The notes below the pieces were generated by a model, which saw nothing but the letters and a program-made list of their open reading frames with translations, searched no databases and had not been told where the DNA came from. 64,000 nucleotides of DNA from Bryum argenteum (Eukaryota; Streptophyta; Bryopsida; Bryales; Bryaceae): positions 14,774,512 through 14,838,511 of the forward strand of contig CM073330.1 in the NCBI GenBank assembly GCA_037043015.1, read 5' to 3'. The position numbers were made by a program, and so were the translations under genes. Of this stretch, positions 23,801-36,421 are shown piece after piece (the stretch's first letter is position 1; each line of letters opens with the position of its first letter).

Positions 23801-25558
23801 CCTGATCAAATAATGTGGCACCACTCAATATCATTTCCAGTGTAGTGACTAGGAATAATATACGTTAGTTAAATGCATGAAAAGCCTCACCTAGAACTCC
23901 ATAATTGCTACGTTGACTGCGGTAACTCATACTAACTAGTTAGAAAGTCAAAACAAGGAGTATATTCTTCCATACAATGGGGTCTTCCATACTTGTAGCA
24001 AAAAGAGTACCTCTGTGAGTATATATAGAGTACAGAGTACATAACAGAGTACTCTGCAAAAACAGAACCATTTTAAACATATACTCAAGGAAAAAGCTTT
24101 GATGGCTTATATAATATTTCGAATCGAATGGTCTAGGTAGCTTAAGAGATTGATGTGATGTGATCAGGTACCTGGTGCTCAAAGAACGGGTAGTCCAAAT
24201 ACGCATCAAATCGACGGATGTACGAAGTGTTGGTGGGTTCCCACTGCACTGTATAAGTGAGATCAACTTTCTTTCCAGGTACGATAGGCTGCAGATTCTC
24301 TTGAGTGAGATTCACTTGAATAATCTGTTAAGAAAGCTACATTACGTTAGCTCACGAGCCTGAAAATTAGGTTGCTCGAAAAACAACCTCACAATATGGT
24401 ATTACCTGATCGTTGTTATATTTGATCACCAAATCCTTGTGCGTGTACATCATGTACTTCGCATCATCCTCCTTATCTGCGTGTTGCTCTCCTACGAAAC
24501 CTGCCATAGCACATCAATCCCCAAGTACTGTGAATTCGCATAGAATGGATAACTGATCCAGATCCAAGAAATGAAAAAGCTTTTGAATAAGCGTGTGTAA
24601 TCGAAGGAGACAGACCAGCATGATACGAACCTAGACCTAAAGCTAGCATCATGTAACCTGATTGAGACATTGAAGGACAAGCTCAACTTTTTTGTTATAT
24701 CTATTTGAGCAAGAGCTAGTATCTTCTGATCATTACTCCTCTACAAGAATTGATGTAGATCATGACAAGACTTCAAAAAGGATCGATAATCACATACCCC
24801 AAAGTGGAAGATCATCTGCGTCACATGCCGACAAACACGAAAACGAGTATTAGACACTTGCTCAGATCGGTAAGTTTCATTGATTAAACGAAAGAATGAT
24901 TTGAATGAGTTGATTACTTACCCATGAAAAACTCGAACCAGTAAATGTTGGAGACAGCGTCTTTGAAAGCAGCGGCTGACATCTCATTCAGATCAAAGCT
25001 GCAAATGGTTTTCTTCTCCACGGGAGCTGCATCAAACGAGATGGGTTAGTCCTCCTTTAGCTACATACAGTTCTACTAGAATGCAGGGTTTCGAATTTTT
25101 ACGTACTTTTGAACTTGATGTCAATCTCGCTGTTGATGAGTTCATTTCCTTCCAGAACTTCACCCAATCCTCCCCATTTGTGTCGAGCATTAGCGCCATT
25201 TCCAGGAGCACAAAACGGCAAACTGTAGTAATTGTACGTTTCTTGTGGATTGTTGTAGGGTCCTACTTTGTTAACCCATAGTACCACCGGATCCCCTGCC
25301 GCATACTGCAAAAAACGGCTGGATTCATAAACCCCGACGCTCGATGCTAAATTTGGAGCAACCCTAAAGAAGCAAGGACTCAAAGGATTGGATCGATTGC
25401 GAGCATCAAATTTTATGAACGAGTCTCTTGATCGGCGAGGAGGGGAGAGGCTAGAAGGGAGGTGTACGCACCCTGTGATCGTACTCGTTGGCATTACTGA
25501 GCTGCAGCAAAAGGAAAAGCGCCACCCCCAACAGGCCAACCCTACTGAGGGTAGCCAT
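20834..25558 (-). CDS. TM9SF/EMP70 nonaspanin, copy 1 (12 exons)
   Basis: TM9 proteins are Golgi/endosomal nine-span membrane proteins linked to cargo sorting. Minus-strand exons: 25472-25558, 25107-25305, 24922-25026, 24798-24815, 24406-24500, 24172-24324, 23335-23469, 23088-23254, 22575-22669, 21925-22298, 21260-21533, 20834-20901; total 589 residues, all junctions in phase. A signal peptide occupies about residues 1-23. The lumenal part has [18 protein letters not shown] and YWFEFFMDDLPLWGFVGE. The membrane half has [19 protein letters not shown] and [14 protein letters not shown]. The last residues are [10 protein letters not shown], a KXD-type Golgi-retention tail. Exon 4 is only 18 bases. 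The intron at 21534-21924 starts GC, not GT. Matches the plant subfamily of about 590 residues throughout; no lesion seen. Confidence 0.95.
24798..24815 (-). other. 18-nt microexon of TM9SF copy 1
   Basis: Reads ATGATCTTCCACTTTGGG between a CGCAG acceptor and a GTATGTG donor. With one split base on each side it supplies the conserved DDLPLWG joining YWFEFFM to FVGE, residues about 131-137. Skipping it would remove six residues in frame. Confidence 0.85.
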
Positions 25559-26067
25559 TGTTGTTCTCCGAGCTCTCAAATCGCGCTGAAAAGAAAGAAC
25601 GTAGGAGCTTGCTCAGATCGAAAGGGCTCAGATCTGGAAACCCCAAAGGACGAACTCGGACGACGAATTGCGGAGATGGGTGTTCACCTGCTCGAGCCGA
25701 TCAGTGAGAGATCATCGACGCGATTGTCGCGAGCGCCGTGGCGATGGCGATATCTGCAATGCCGCTTCCTTCCTTGCGAGGGCGAGCGAGGCTATGCGGA
25801 CGATGATGGCGCCTTTGGCCCTTTCCTTGTACCCTACTTTCACTTCCATCTCCCTGTGTTGTTTCTCGCACATTATTGCTTCCAAAAATTGGGCTTGACT
25901 TTGAAACTATTAGTTGTTAATTTGGCATTATTCTCTATTTTGTCTGTCTTTCTAGTTGTGAAGAATAAGTTTTACAATACAAGTCGAAATATAAGTTGAT
26001 TGTGACTATGTTGAATGTAATAACATTGACACTAGTTAATATCTTATAGTAGAAACACCCATACTCG

Positions 26068-26502
26068 TACCTTAACACCATAGCTGGTTCGTTCCGTGCC
26101 GAACGAATAATTATTCTTTTTGAAAAAATAAGGTCCGTTTCTCGCAAATCGAATTTTTAAAAATTCGTCTCTCATTTTTTAGAGAAAAAAAAAAAATTCG
26201 GGGCAGAGAAGGGGGTTTATTTGTGGATGGAGCTTCATAATGACAAGACTAAGCAAGACTTGAAATCAGTAGATTTGGCAGCTACATCACTGGGGTCTTC
26301 GCATAGTTTTGTCATTTACCCATTTTTGGAGGGCGGCAAAATAAGTCCACAATCCTCCTGAATGATTATACTGTATTTTATCAATTTTCGGTTTATATTG
26401 AGATTATTTTTCCTGAAATGCGTTCTTGAAGGCATGGAATTTCTTTTTTTTTTTGTTATTTTTGGAATTATTTAAGAATGAATTAGCTATGGTGATACGG
26501 TA
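26068..26502. mobile_element. TA-flanked MITE, 435 bp, empty in the duplicate
   Basis: TA at 26068-26069 and 26501-26502. Inverted ends CCTTAACACCATAGCT (left) and CCGTATCACCATAGCT (right, complement), two mismatches in 16. The homologous place at 62061-62075 reads TACTCGTATGTCCCA with a single TA at 62067-62068, so this insertion has a clean empty site. Confidence 0.85.
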
Positions 26503-27122
26503 TGTCCCACCCCCCTCGAAAAGTGCCCAAAGCTTTTTCAAAGGAAAATAGCCCAAAACTCAACCCTTTGCACTCAACATATCTTCGGTACATTTTTAAT
26601 TTATTCAAGGTTTTTGCGACATGTACTAAACTCAAATTGTACCCCATACCAAAAAACAAAGTCAATATCTAACAATGGATGAAGGAGATATGGCTCCTCA
26701 AAAATCATCCAATTATCCACTTTTTGCAATGTAGAAACATCATTGCAAATTCTATACCAAAGCTATTTGGATCAAAATTCTTTCAACTAGAATGTTGTTA
26801 GCATTCATCTTAAGATAAATATTCTATGGAAAAAATTCATAAAAACATATTTTTGATTTCTCATGATTGCCTTACAATGGCAAAGCATGCCCCATATTTG
26901 AAAACACATAAACAAGAGCTATCTTCACGAAAATGCATGTCATTTATTCAAACTTCATTTTATAAGTGTGCAGTTTTGACCACAAAAACAATACTTGATT
27001 TGGGACCCAACCCAAGTGATTTCATCCAATAGGGACCCTCGATAAAAACGTTATGGCTCTTCAAAATTTATGCCCTTCATCCACAATGTCGTATTTCGAC
27101 ATTTGACACCTTTAGGGGTTAA
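26503..27122. repeat. Dispersed repeat ending at a TTAA
   Basis: Similar to 62069-62708 (about 85-90 percent by eye) and more weakly to about 15763-16350. The right end ACACCTTTAGGGG is followed by TTAA (27119-27122), resembling a piggyBac-type right terminus. No matching left terminus was found, so it is a truncated member or only a target site. Confidence 0.5.
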
Positions 27123-27234
27123 CCAAGATCTTTTGAATAGCATGTTCATGTTATCATTATGATAATAGCCACTTCAAAATAAATAGCCACCTTATTATCC
27201 ACCTTATTTCTTCTTAGTCTTTTATGTCTTGAAA

Positions 27235-27339
<105 letters not shown>

Positions 27340-27618
27340 AAATGAACCGTAGTTCTAATGAAAACTAATTTACATATCCTCGTGATTATAAATTAGAATG
27401 CATGATTACAATAAAAATATCAACGTATCATAAGTATCACACAAAAATATACATTATCTAATCTTTTACTTACTATTTCACATAATGTCTAAAGATTTAA
27501 GATTGAAGCTTAAGTCACATTTGATTTTCATGACTCTACTTAACATCTAGAGCTCTTATGAAGAGATAGATTCTGACTTGCCCAATACCGCTGATTTGAA
27601 TACCGTTGATTTGTTCAC

Positions 27619-28648
27619 TGTCGGGGTGGGAACTCTTCCAGCACCCCGACTATGGGAGCCCATTTCTCCCTCTCTATAATTCGGAATTAGACATGCCATA
27701 TACCAATAGAAAGCTATTGAGGAGATGTACCATCATCTCAGATCTTGAAATATTTGGACAAAAATTGAGGTACTGAGGCGGAAAAAACTGAGAGGCATGT
27801 AATGGAGATTGAGCGAATTGATAAAAGAGGCCGACGACGTCCTTCTTCTACCAACAACTAAGCAATTCAAGAAGAGATCAAGAGAAACAAAATTGAAAGG
27901 GTAGTCCACCTACCTCACTACTCCTACTCTAACTAAGCATTACAAAGAAGAAGAGGTAGACAAACAAGAGATTGATGAAACAAACAAGATGGAGGAAAAG
28001 GAGGCCCATGGCCTTCCTTCTCCTATTCTAACTAGATTGAGTGGTCAAGATAGCTTGGAAACAAGCTTTTAAGTACAAAATCGGAGCCGCCAAAGAGGCG
28101 GCTCACCCTAGCACTAACTAAGGCTCGAGCTCTAACTAGGCCTCTATGGATGAATGGTGCTCTTTCACGGCGTTTCATCTTGAAGAACCTTTACAAATGG
28201 ATATAACTCACAACTACCTCCACGAAATTAAATGAACAAAACCAAAACAATCAAGCCATAAACACAAACATGAACATTGAAAGCTAATTGCGCAAGGCCC
28301 ATGGTAAAAAACTCAATCCAAAATTAAGCAACTAACAATATTCTTAATTTGATGATCCACTAGGGGGGATCTTTCCTCCTCTAGTCCTTGTCCATCATCA
28401 ATTGGATTTACTAGGGGGAAATCTTCCCTCCTCTAGTCCTTCCATACTAAATCTAACCTAAACCTTAAAGTAATACCAAACGTCCTATCTAAGACATTCC
28501 AACAACCATCTTCTAACATGCATATTGCATTCATAACTTAACTAACTTAAATTTCATCAAATTACCTCATAAAGACATTGCTTCTTAACATTACATTTAT
28601 AAAAGTAACAAATAAACAATAACGAAACAAGAGAGTCATTACAAGGTG
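27619..28648. other. Probable LTR-retroelement end or fragment
   Basis: Similarity to the 63-kb duplicate stops exactly where TGTCGGGGTGGGAAC begins. A TG start with a GTCGGGGTG / CACCCCGAC hairpin in the first 35 bases resembles plant LTR starts. Further in, two imperfect copies of ACTAGGGGG..CTCCTCTAGTCCTT lie near 28352 and 28407. No matching second LTR or reverse transcriptase is seen in the window. Confidence 0.35.
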
Positions 28649-31600
28649 TCACATTGGTGTAAACTTCTTGAACTTGTTCTTATTCATATGATTCCTAATC
28701 CTCTGCCTCCTTTGTCTAATGTTCCTGGCTACATCTTCTAATGCAAAGCTAATGTCATATTTACCAGGATACATAGACTGGACTCTATTTGCAAAAGATC
28801 TTTTCAATCCTTTGTCTTATTGTGTTAGGGTATATCTCAAGGAAATAGCCATGGAGCCCTGTCATGGGTATAACTTTGCATATGTTTATAGAAAGCCCCA
28901 ATATTTTGTCCTTCTTTGTTAACCTCACACAGAGGCACATCTTTTACAGAGTCCCACATCCCTAACGAATGGGAATCACTCATAACGTTGCTCTCGGTTG
29001 GCAAACTAAGACCAAAAGAACCAATTGAATCGCAATTTCTATTGCCGGCCATATTTAGTTTGCGTACCTAGATGGCCTCTACATCCTGTTGGACTATTTT
29101 GGGCACTTTGATGGCTGCCCCTTGCTGCTCTCCCTAGGTGAGGGCAGTGCAGCTGAGCTCCTTTTCTTCTGTTTATGCTCGAGTAAAGCCTTCTTCTGCT
29201 CCAATGCTTCTGTTTATGCTCGAGTAAAGCCTTCTTCTGCTCCAATGGCTTCATAGCTTCATTTATTTTATCCATCTTTGCTTGCTTCTTTGCCTCCTGC
29301 TTCATCTCTCTTAGTCTTTTTGTTGATAGCTTCAAAGTTTGAGGTGTTGATGAATCAGTCACCGCCTGTCCTTTATTTATGAAAGCAAGTCTCCTCGTAT
29401 TTCCTCTATGTTCATTCCGTCCCTCCTGCACTGAAGTAGCGCCCCCATTTCCTTCCAAGACCTATATTTCATACAGTGCATAATTAATCTTACTACATTC
29501 AGAATACCTACTATATTCCGCAACCTTAAGTACCCTAAACCACTGTAGACTCACACTTCGAACTCCAATACTAACTCAACAAAAACAACATACTATTTTG
29601 GTAGCACTTGTTAAAACTTTTAAAAATCTATCTCGGAACTCAAGGTGTAAGAGATACTTCTACTTTTGCTCGCAGATACTTTGCTTGCTCCTCCACGCTC
29701 AATTTGCTCAAAACGGCGTCTGAATTCATTGTCAACTGCGGCTAATTTTGTCCTTGAGGGTCTGTATTCTTCCCATTATCTGCAGGAAGAATTGGCACTA
29801 ATTTGAGCACTAGAGGAGAAGTAATTTGTGGAGGCCTTGGAGGTCGATTGGATTTGGTACCCTAGGGCGTTGTATGTAGCATTGGAGAAGGGCTCCGAGA
29901 CTTTGATCTCCTAAAATCCGCCACACACTCTGCCACTGTCAACTGACAGGGTTTAAGAGCCTTCTTGGGACTCGGGCTCGACGTGCTTCGAGGAGTCGAC
30001 TTCTCTGCATCAACATGCGCGAGTGGAGTGTGAGTCTGTCATGTAACGTTAAGTTACATTACGTCATGTATTTTCAAGCAATGTTTATGGTAGAGCAGCC
30101 AAAAATGGCGCAGTGCCGAAAATGGAGCCTTAGTAATCTTCACTGTCACGTACATAATAGCTTCTCCATACAACAGAACCATGTACACACTGCAAAGATT
30201 ATAGGGCGTCACTTTAGAGCACCATTTTAGGAACACCTATATTTCCATCTTTGAAAATTCATTACTTACTGTAGAAGAGTCCAAAAATGATGATTCCACT
30301 TGCTCTAGTTTTCTACTAATTTTCCACATGCACAAAAATTGCTTGCACTGGCAACATTCCTGTAGATTTTCTGTACTGAAATTGCGCCATTATAGGACAC
30401 CTTACCATAATGCAAAGTACAATATAAAAGTTAATATCACCTCATTTATTTTCAAGCAATGTTTAATGCAAAGTACAATAAAAAAGTTAATGTCACCTCA
30501 TTTATTTTCAAGCAATGTTTGATGCAAAGTACAACAAAAAGGTTAATGTCACCTCATGTATTTTCAAGCAATGTTCAATACAAAGTACTATATAAAAACA
30601 ATGTATAGAAGGAATGTAGTTTTTGAAATGACTTACATCACATGTTGGCTAAAGAACAACCTCTGATAAACCATGTGTTGCAGTCCTCGACTTCTTCAGT
30701 GGATTCAACGATATTTCCTCGGAGTTCGCCGTGCATTTGTCAAGTACAACGCCCTCTACAGAGCTTTGTTCTTTCCCTCCCTCCACTGTAGGTATTGCTA
30801 CCACGTCTACAACACCACTTTCTCGGCATTTCTCTCGTCCTTGGAAACAATCCAAATCTCCCTCCTCAAAACCAGCTTCGAATGTTGGGAATGTAAAAGC
30901 GGGAACACCTTCTTGCGTGTTCACTATACCTACATCTGCCACAACACACAAAGGTGTTTAAACCTCTTATGTACTACTACTATCAACAACTAATTTCATA
31001 AAAAATGCAATAGATTTGTGAGAGTTCATACCTGTGTGAACAATGTGAATTGGTAACCCTTGTTTAGGTACCTCAACGTCGGTCGATGAAGGAATTGCTG
31101 AGTGGACTGGACTTGAGGTAGCGCTTGCATCCTCAGAATGAACAAGGGGAATTGGTAAGAGTTGTACACCATCGACTGAGCTTGAGAAAGGAATTTTTGG
31201 ATCGACTGGACTTAAGGTAGCGCCTGCAGCCTCGGCTTGAACAAAGGAAATTGGTAACAAATGTTCTCCATCGATGGCGGGTGATGAAGGAATTGTTGCG
31301 TCGACTAGGCTTGAGTAAGCACATGCAGCCTCGGATTGGGTTGGTATTACCTGCAAGAGGGGGTTGACATCTCCAGCGTTGCCTCCACATCATCCAATTG
31401 CGCATCCTTGAGAGTGCCTTATAAGCATCTCTTTGCTGCTATTACAGTTCCCTCTATCTCAAGACACCTACGTAGCTCTGTTGTCGTCTCCTGTTGCTCC
31501 TTCTTGCAGCGTCTTCTAGAAGGTGCTTCATGACTCTATACCATGACGAGCGTATCTCCACTGTGTTGCAACCTCGAGCTCTTTGATTTCTTAATGTCGC

Positions 31601-31988
31601 CTCGAGTTGCTGGTGCAGAGCTACGTGCCAACGACTTTTTATGTGTTCGGCCACTGCTATCTGAACAGTGTTTGGATACTGATAGCCGCCTTGATTTGGC
31701 CGTCCTCTTCACTGGTGATTTGATAGACACATTGATGACGGTATCAGCTTTTCGCAGGTACATGGAAATTGTCTCCTCCTCTTCGCCTTCTGCATACTGA
31801 GTTGTATGATTTTTTTTCTTCCAAGTTAGCTCCTCGTCATCTCTAGCTTGCCTCCTCTTCTTCTTTGCCTTCCTCTCCATTGTTGCTTCTGCAATGGCCG
31901 GTTCTCTTGCAACATGCCCCTCACTGTGATAAATACAATGTAGTGCCTTCACCCTCGGCACACAATTTCCCTCATTCTTACACCCCAC
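28649..31988 (-). CDS. Unidentified low-complexity ORF cluster, likely decayed multi-exon gene
   Basis: No family recognised. Open segments on the minus strand: 31536-31988 (Lys/Arg/Ser-rich, nuclear-signal-like text such as KRTAKSRRLSVSK), 30967-31356 (a 33-residue unit repeated about three times around VD..IP..SVDG..LLPI), 30649-30951 (acidic), 29039-29458 (Lys-rich helical) and a final frame ending at 28649-28651 with ALEDVARNIRQRRQRIRNHM. Joins between them are not resolved. A 41-bp tandem duplication at 29166-29247 shifts the frame. The composition would suit a DNA-binding accessory protein of a transposon such as the neighbouring CACTA element, but this is a guess. Confidence 0.3.
29166..29247. 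repeat. Perfect 41-bp tandem duplication
   Basis: The 41 bases at 29166-29206 are repeated exactly at 29207-29247. As 41 is not a multiple of three, the duplication changes the reading frame of the minus-strand Lys-rich ORF from a Glu/Lys-rich helix into unrelated text. Confidence 0.9.
30045..30595. repeat. 56-bp minisatellite interrupted by a MITE
   Basis: TTTTCAAGCAATGTT recurs at about 30071, 30449, 30505 and 30561, spaced 56 bases apart once the inserted MITE (30086-30409) is removed. Confidence 0.85.
30086..30409. mobile_element. TA-flanked MITE, copy 2 (inverted)
   Basis: Reverse-orientation copy of 18326-18651. Borders TA at 30086-30087 and 30408-30409; ends TGGTAGAGCAGCC and CACCTTACCA. 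It sits within a unit of the 56-bp minisatellite, the array resuming immediately after it. Confidence 0.8.
31030..31330 (-). repeat. 99-bp coding repeat, about three units
   Basis: The frame encodes three related 33-residue units (VDATIPSS.., VDPKIPFS.., VHSAIPSS..), each with LLPI or LPI followed by a V-H/Q pair. It lies within the unidentified minus-strand ORF cluster. Confidence 0.6.
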
Positions 31989-33128
31989 CCCTGTTTCCTA
32001 CACTAAGCGTGATGAACCTCCACTTGACGCTCTCTCTATTTCACTGTACCGGCTCTTCTACGTCCTCAGTCGACGCTTGCACTATACTAATATGTAGATC
32101 TACAATAACAACAACAGAACACCAATGTCTCTCTACATGCTAAAGTGCAGCATGGCCATAGAGAAGAAGTTATAGTGACTTGACCCCAAACCCCATACGT
32201 TTTTGAAAATACTACCACGCTACACACGACAAGAAACAACAACCACGGTAAGAAAACAAAACACTCTTCTTTGGAACTAAAAGACGGATACAAAGCTCAC
32301 CAATAATCTCACCAATAATCTCTACAACAATAGATGTATAGAACTTTGATTACAACAACACATTGAACAACGTACTTCTAGGGTTTTAAAGCTGCGTTTA
32401 GAAGTTCTAAACTAATTCTTGTTATTCAATTTGAGGCGCAGGGTCAAGGAGGAACAGAATTTGTGGGGACGAGACCTCTACGGAGTAAGGTGTACATACA
32501 ATTTTGAAATCCTACACAATGAAATAAAAAACAACGACGCCAAGGGTAGTCACTATGAAAATACCAAATGCTGGAAAACCAAGACTTAGATACGTACCTC
32601 TTACCGCAATGGGAGTGACACCGTCGACGTACAGTGTTGTTTAATCCTGCTGAACGGTGGCGATGGGTTTGTGAGCGGCGCCTCTACAAATTTCGCGCAA
32701 GAAAAGCGGAGAAGCTGAGACCCCTGTGAGTCCCAGCTGCGAATGCAAGGTGGAATTGACACGACGGAAAAAACTCATATGCACTTACTATGACTCTATA
32801 AGGTGCTTATGCAACGATTACGAAATAGCAGAGATTGAGACAACACTCAAACAATGCGAGGCGGAGTTGCAAGCGAGAGGAAACCAAACTCAGAAGCTAA
32901 ATAACAAAGCGGAGACGCTAAGTGTTAGCCGAATTGGGAACTACAATTGGGACATTCTCTCAGACTACAACTGCGAACACATTTTCTCAAACTACAACTG
33001 CGAAGACGCTCTCTCAGAGACGCAACAAGTGATCAACCAAAAACAGTGAAAGTAAAACTCAAAAAATGAGCCATACTACCATGACCCCTGCCACAAAAAC
33101 GGCGACGATGCCATCATGAGACCTGCTT
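31989..33128. other. No gene recognised
   Basis: A plus-strand frame at 32726-33049 contains short repeats of a phrase like ACTACAACTGCGAA but no known domain. This could be subterminal sequence of a transposon. Confidence 0.4.
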
Positions 33129-33208
33129 TTAACCCTTAAACGTCAGAGCATGCCCCTCGGGCTTGGTTTCCAGTGTATTTTCAGAGGGGCTTGACGTTTA
33201 AGGGTTAA
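33129..33208. mobile_element. 80-bp minimal piggyBac-type MITE
   Basis: TTAA at 33129-33132 and 33205-33208 bracket 72 bases whose ends are 13-base perfect inverted repeats, CCCTTAAACGTCA. The interior GC-rich words (CCCCTCGGGC and AGAGGGGC) can also pair. It is almost only ends. Confidence 0.8.
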
Positions 33209-34131
33209 TGCTCCCTACTCAACACCATCATCACGTACCACAAGGACGTCCCATCCACTCAACATCTTATGATTGAAAGTCTTTTATTAACGGGTTTCCA
33301 TTTTCTGTGTGAACAGGGTCTACATTTTGGATGACATGGCCTGAAAATAATGGGTAGATATTATGCACCTTATACAAAAACAATCTCATTTAAGGTAGTT
33401 TCTCATTTAACTTATGTTGATTGCTCTATATTCCTACGTTTCTCTTATGGTGTAAGCCCACTTGAAAGTATAATATACAATATCGCAATGCACGTTTTAT
33501 TTTGGAGGATAAGATAACTATAAATTTCCACAAAAGAGAAATAACCCTTATATATGCATTTGATTAATGTTCATGAGTGTTTTTGATCTTTCCTTATTGT
33601 CTTCTCTCAATACATATATTAAATTTATCTTTCTATGCCTTACATTGAAACTTTAATTGTACTCTAAAATTACTTTATCATACATTGACATTATTCTTTG
33701 TATTAATATATATTATATTGTGGAATATCTTCGCGTGTGAACAGAGTTGAAGATATCGCACATTGGTACAAATTAGGGTGCTTCTTTCTACTACTCAGCT
33801 TTAGATAAAAGAAAAAGGTGAAATTCTCATCTAATATGTGGATAATTATTTTTCTTACTTAATGTGTTAGTTTTTACCTTTTGTTCCATATTAATAAAGA
33901 ACCATCAATAATTATGTCCAATGGTAGATATGCATATATACCTATGTAGACCATATTCTATGTACATATTCATGAGGAAGTTCATGAATAATGAACACCT
34001 TCAACTATTGAGATGTATTTGAGTAAAACCAAAATGTAAATGGATAAGGAATTTTAGAAGTGTGTAGTTTATTCATGTCTATTAGTATGTTGATAACTTC
34101 TTTCTATATTCATACTTGGCATTTCTTCAGG
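33209..34131. other. AT-rich flank before the tnp2 gene
   Basis: No gene seen. The left terminus of the CACTA element should lie in or before this stretch, but I could not find a CACTACTAG end. Confidence 0.4.
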
Positions 34132-36421
34132 ATTCGCAACATGCCTCGGAAAGTCGGAAGCACAAGGTTGTTGATGTTGCACGTTTCACTGATAGCACCT
34201 TGGTGGGTATTGGGAATGTCCCAACTTTGAGGGAATCTCCGCTATCTATAGTCACCCCAACTAGAAAGAGAAGGAGGGGAGGGGATATAAAAATTGAAGA
34301 CGTACCCCAATGGCCCAAATTTAAGGTGTATTGCCCATGTCGTAAATGTGCCGAGGCAAATAAACCAAGCATGAGGTTTTTATCCATTGTTGATGATCAT
34401 ATCGCACTTCATAATATTTCCGAGAGATACAAGGTGATTTTTATACCCTACAACTATTGAAGGTAGTATATAGCAGGTCTCATCATTTTTATTGTATTTT
34501 TATTTTTATATTTCCCTGAATCATTTATTCATCATAAGTTCCATTGAAGACCATACTAGCAGGCACAATTGTATTTTACTATTGTTGGGGAAAATGCTTA
34601 CTTTTCATAAAGTGAGGAATCCATTAAAGTATCGTTACATGAATGTAACTCTCGATTTCGAAACCACATGAAATATTGCTGGTAATACATTGTGATACAG
34701 AGTTTCACATAGTTTTGGTGTACATGTACAAAGTACATATTGAGCCATTTTCTGGTTTTTGATCTCATTTGGATTGGTGTATATTGGGGGAAAGTTGGAT
34801 ATTTACTTTTTTAGTTTGAAACATAATTCCCGTATTTTTATATCACTACATTGTTTGTTGCATCTGCATATGAATGTCAAAAGTATGATTATTTATAATT
34901 CAATGCCCTATACACCAGGGAAGTTTTAATGTCCCAAACTGTATATGCACGTACATTACACATGGCCTATCCTTATGCTAAAGGTTGGATGTCTAATTTG
35001 TTTTGTTACAGGGTTTATATGAGGCTCAAAGGCTATGTGTGGATCCCACTGGTTTGGGTTCAAACTTTGAGGGAATGGATTATATGGACCACCCTGACGA
35101 TTCCCATGACGAAGAAACTGTTCAATGGGATGAAGATTTTGTTCTCAAGGAATACATGAATCTCCTTCGTGGATTTGATGACGATGTCTACAAGTGAGAG
35201 AAGAGATATCACCAAAGAGTATTCCAAAACTTTCAGAAATAGATAAGGAGTCTTCTACCAAGATTTTTGATGGTGCTACTTCAAGTCGACTATCCATTAT
35301 TTTCTTGTTTCTGAGCATCCAAGCCGATAAACAAACATTCAATGTAGCCATGGATGCCGTTTTTAACCCCTAAGTGCCCAAGCATGTTTTGGCACTCAAA
35401 ACCTCAAAATCTGTGATTTTGGACCACCTTGTTGAGATTTAGGTATGGTAAAAAAATTTACTATTTTTTTCTACTTTCAACCGTAAGATCTTGAAGCTAA
35501 GTATAGTCAGTACTTCCAAAAAAAAACATCAACCGTTGGATCTTTACCAATTGTGAGATTATAACGTTCAAAGTTGCTGCAAATGTTTTTTTGTGCCTTG
35601 CCCGAAAGACATACTTTACTTTGTGCAAAGGGGGACTTGCTGATTATTACTTCAAATGATTTGCGCATATTTTTTTCCATGTAGACATCTAAGTTGAAAA
35701 CGCCCATGCAAAATTTCATATCCTCATTCCACTTTTACGGGCTTCATGCAATTTTTTTCTACAATGTGGTCGATTAGACTTCTTCTTCACATAGTGGGGG
35801 TGGTAATGGAAATGTACCAGCAAATTTCTATATTTTTCACATCCCAACGGTCAAAGTAAGCTTTTATGTGACCAAAACACATGAGAGAAGTTTTTTTCAA
35901 AAATCTCAAAATCCGAAAGAGTTACAAATTTTAGAAGGACAAAGACATATATGAAATACAAAAATGCCATGGGCAGCAAGTAAGGATGGAAACCCGCTCC
36001 CTCCCCATCAGGCCCCACTTTGCAAAAGTGACAGAGTAATAAATATGGGATCCCCCTCCCATGCTTCATGACTTGTTTTGATTATCTAAATTTAAAAAAA
36101 AAATAAAAAAAAATCCCAGTAACAGCCCCCTTTAGAAGCCCCTCCAAATTCCAGAAATTCCGGTTACAACGGCTCCATCGTTGCAGGAAAAGGCACATGA
36201 CTGACATGAGCATGTGGCATCCAGCCTTCATGGCCCTTTTGCAAAGTGGCATCTTCCAGCCTCAAGGATGAGGCATACCCGCCGCATGGGAAAGACCGGT
36301 TGCTGTGGCACCGGTTATATTCTCTCCCCGGTTATCTACATCGATGGGTCCCAAGTGGACGTTGCTCCTTTAATTTTTTAGTCCAGGGAGTTGAAGAGTC
36401 CAGGGTCCAGCGTTCCTACGT

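Larger units (their letters stand above)
20470..26012. repeat. Segmental duplicate A (TM9SF tract)
   Basis: Matches 56480-62020 almost base for base through exons, introns and about 450 bases upstream of the start codon. I count roughly ten differences by eye, including a 1-base and a 3-base indel between about 21546 and 21590. Outside these limits the two copies diverge sharply. Confidence 0.9.

Noticed and set aside
25388..25999. 203-codon plus-strand ORF (also 61396-62007)
   Set aside because: It runs antisense across the first TM9SF exon, its intron and the upstream region, and shows no domain. The minus-strand gene explains the conservation.
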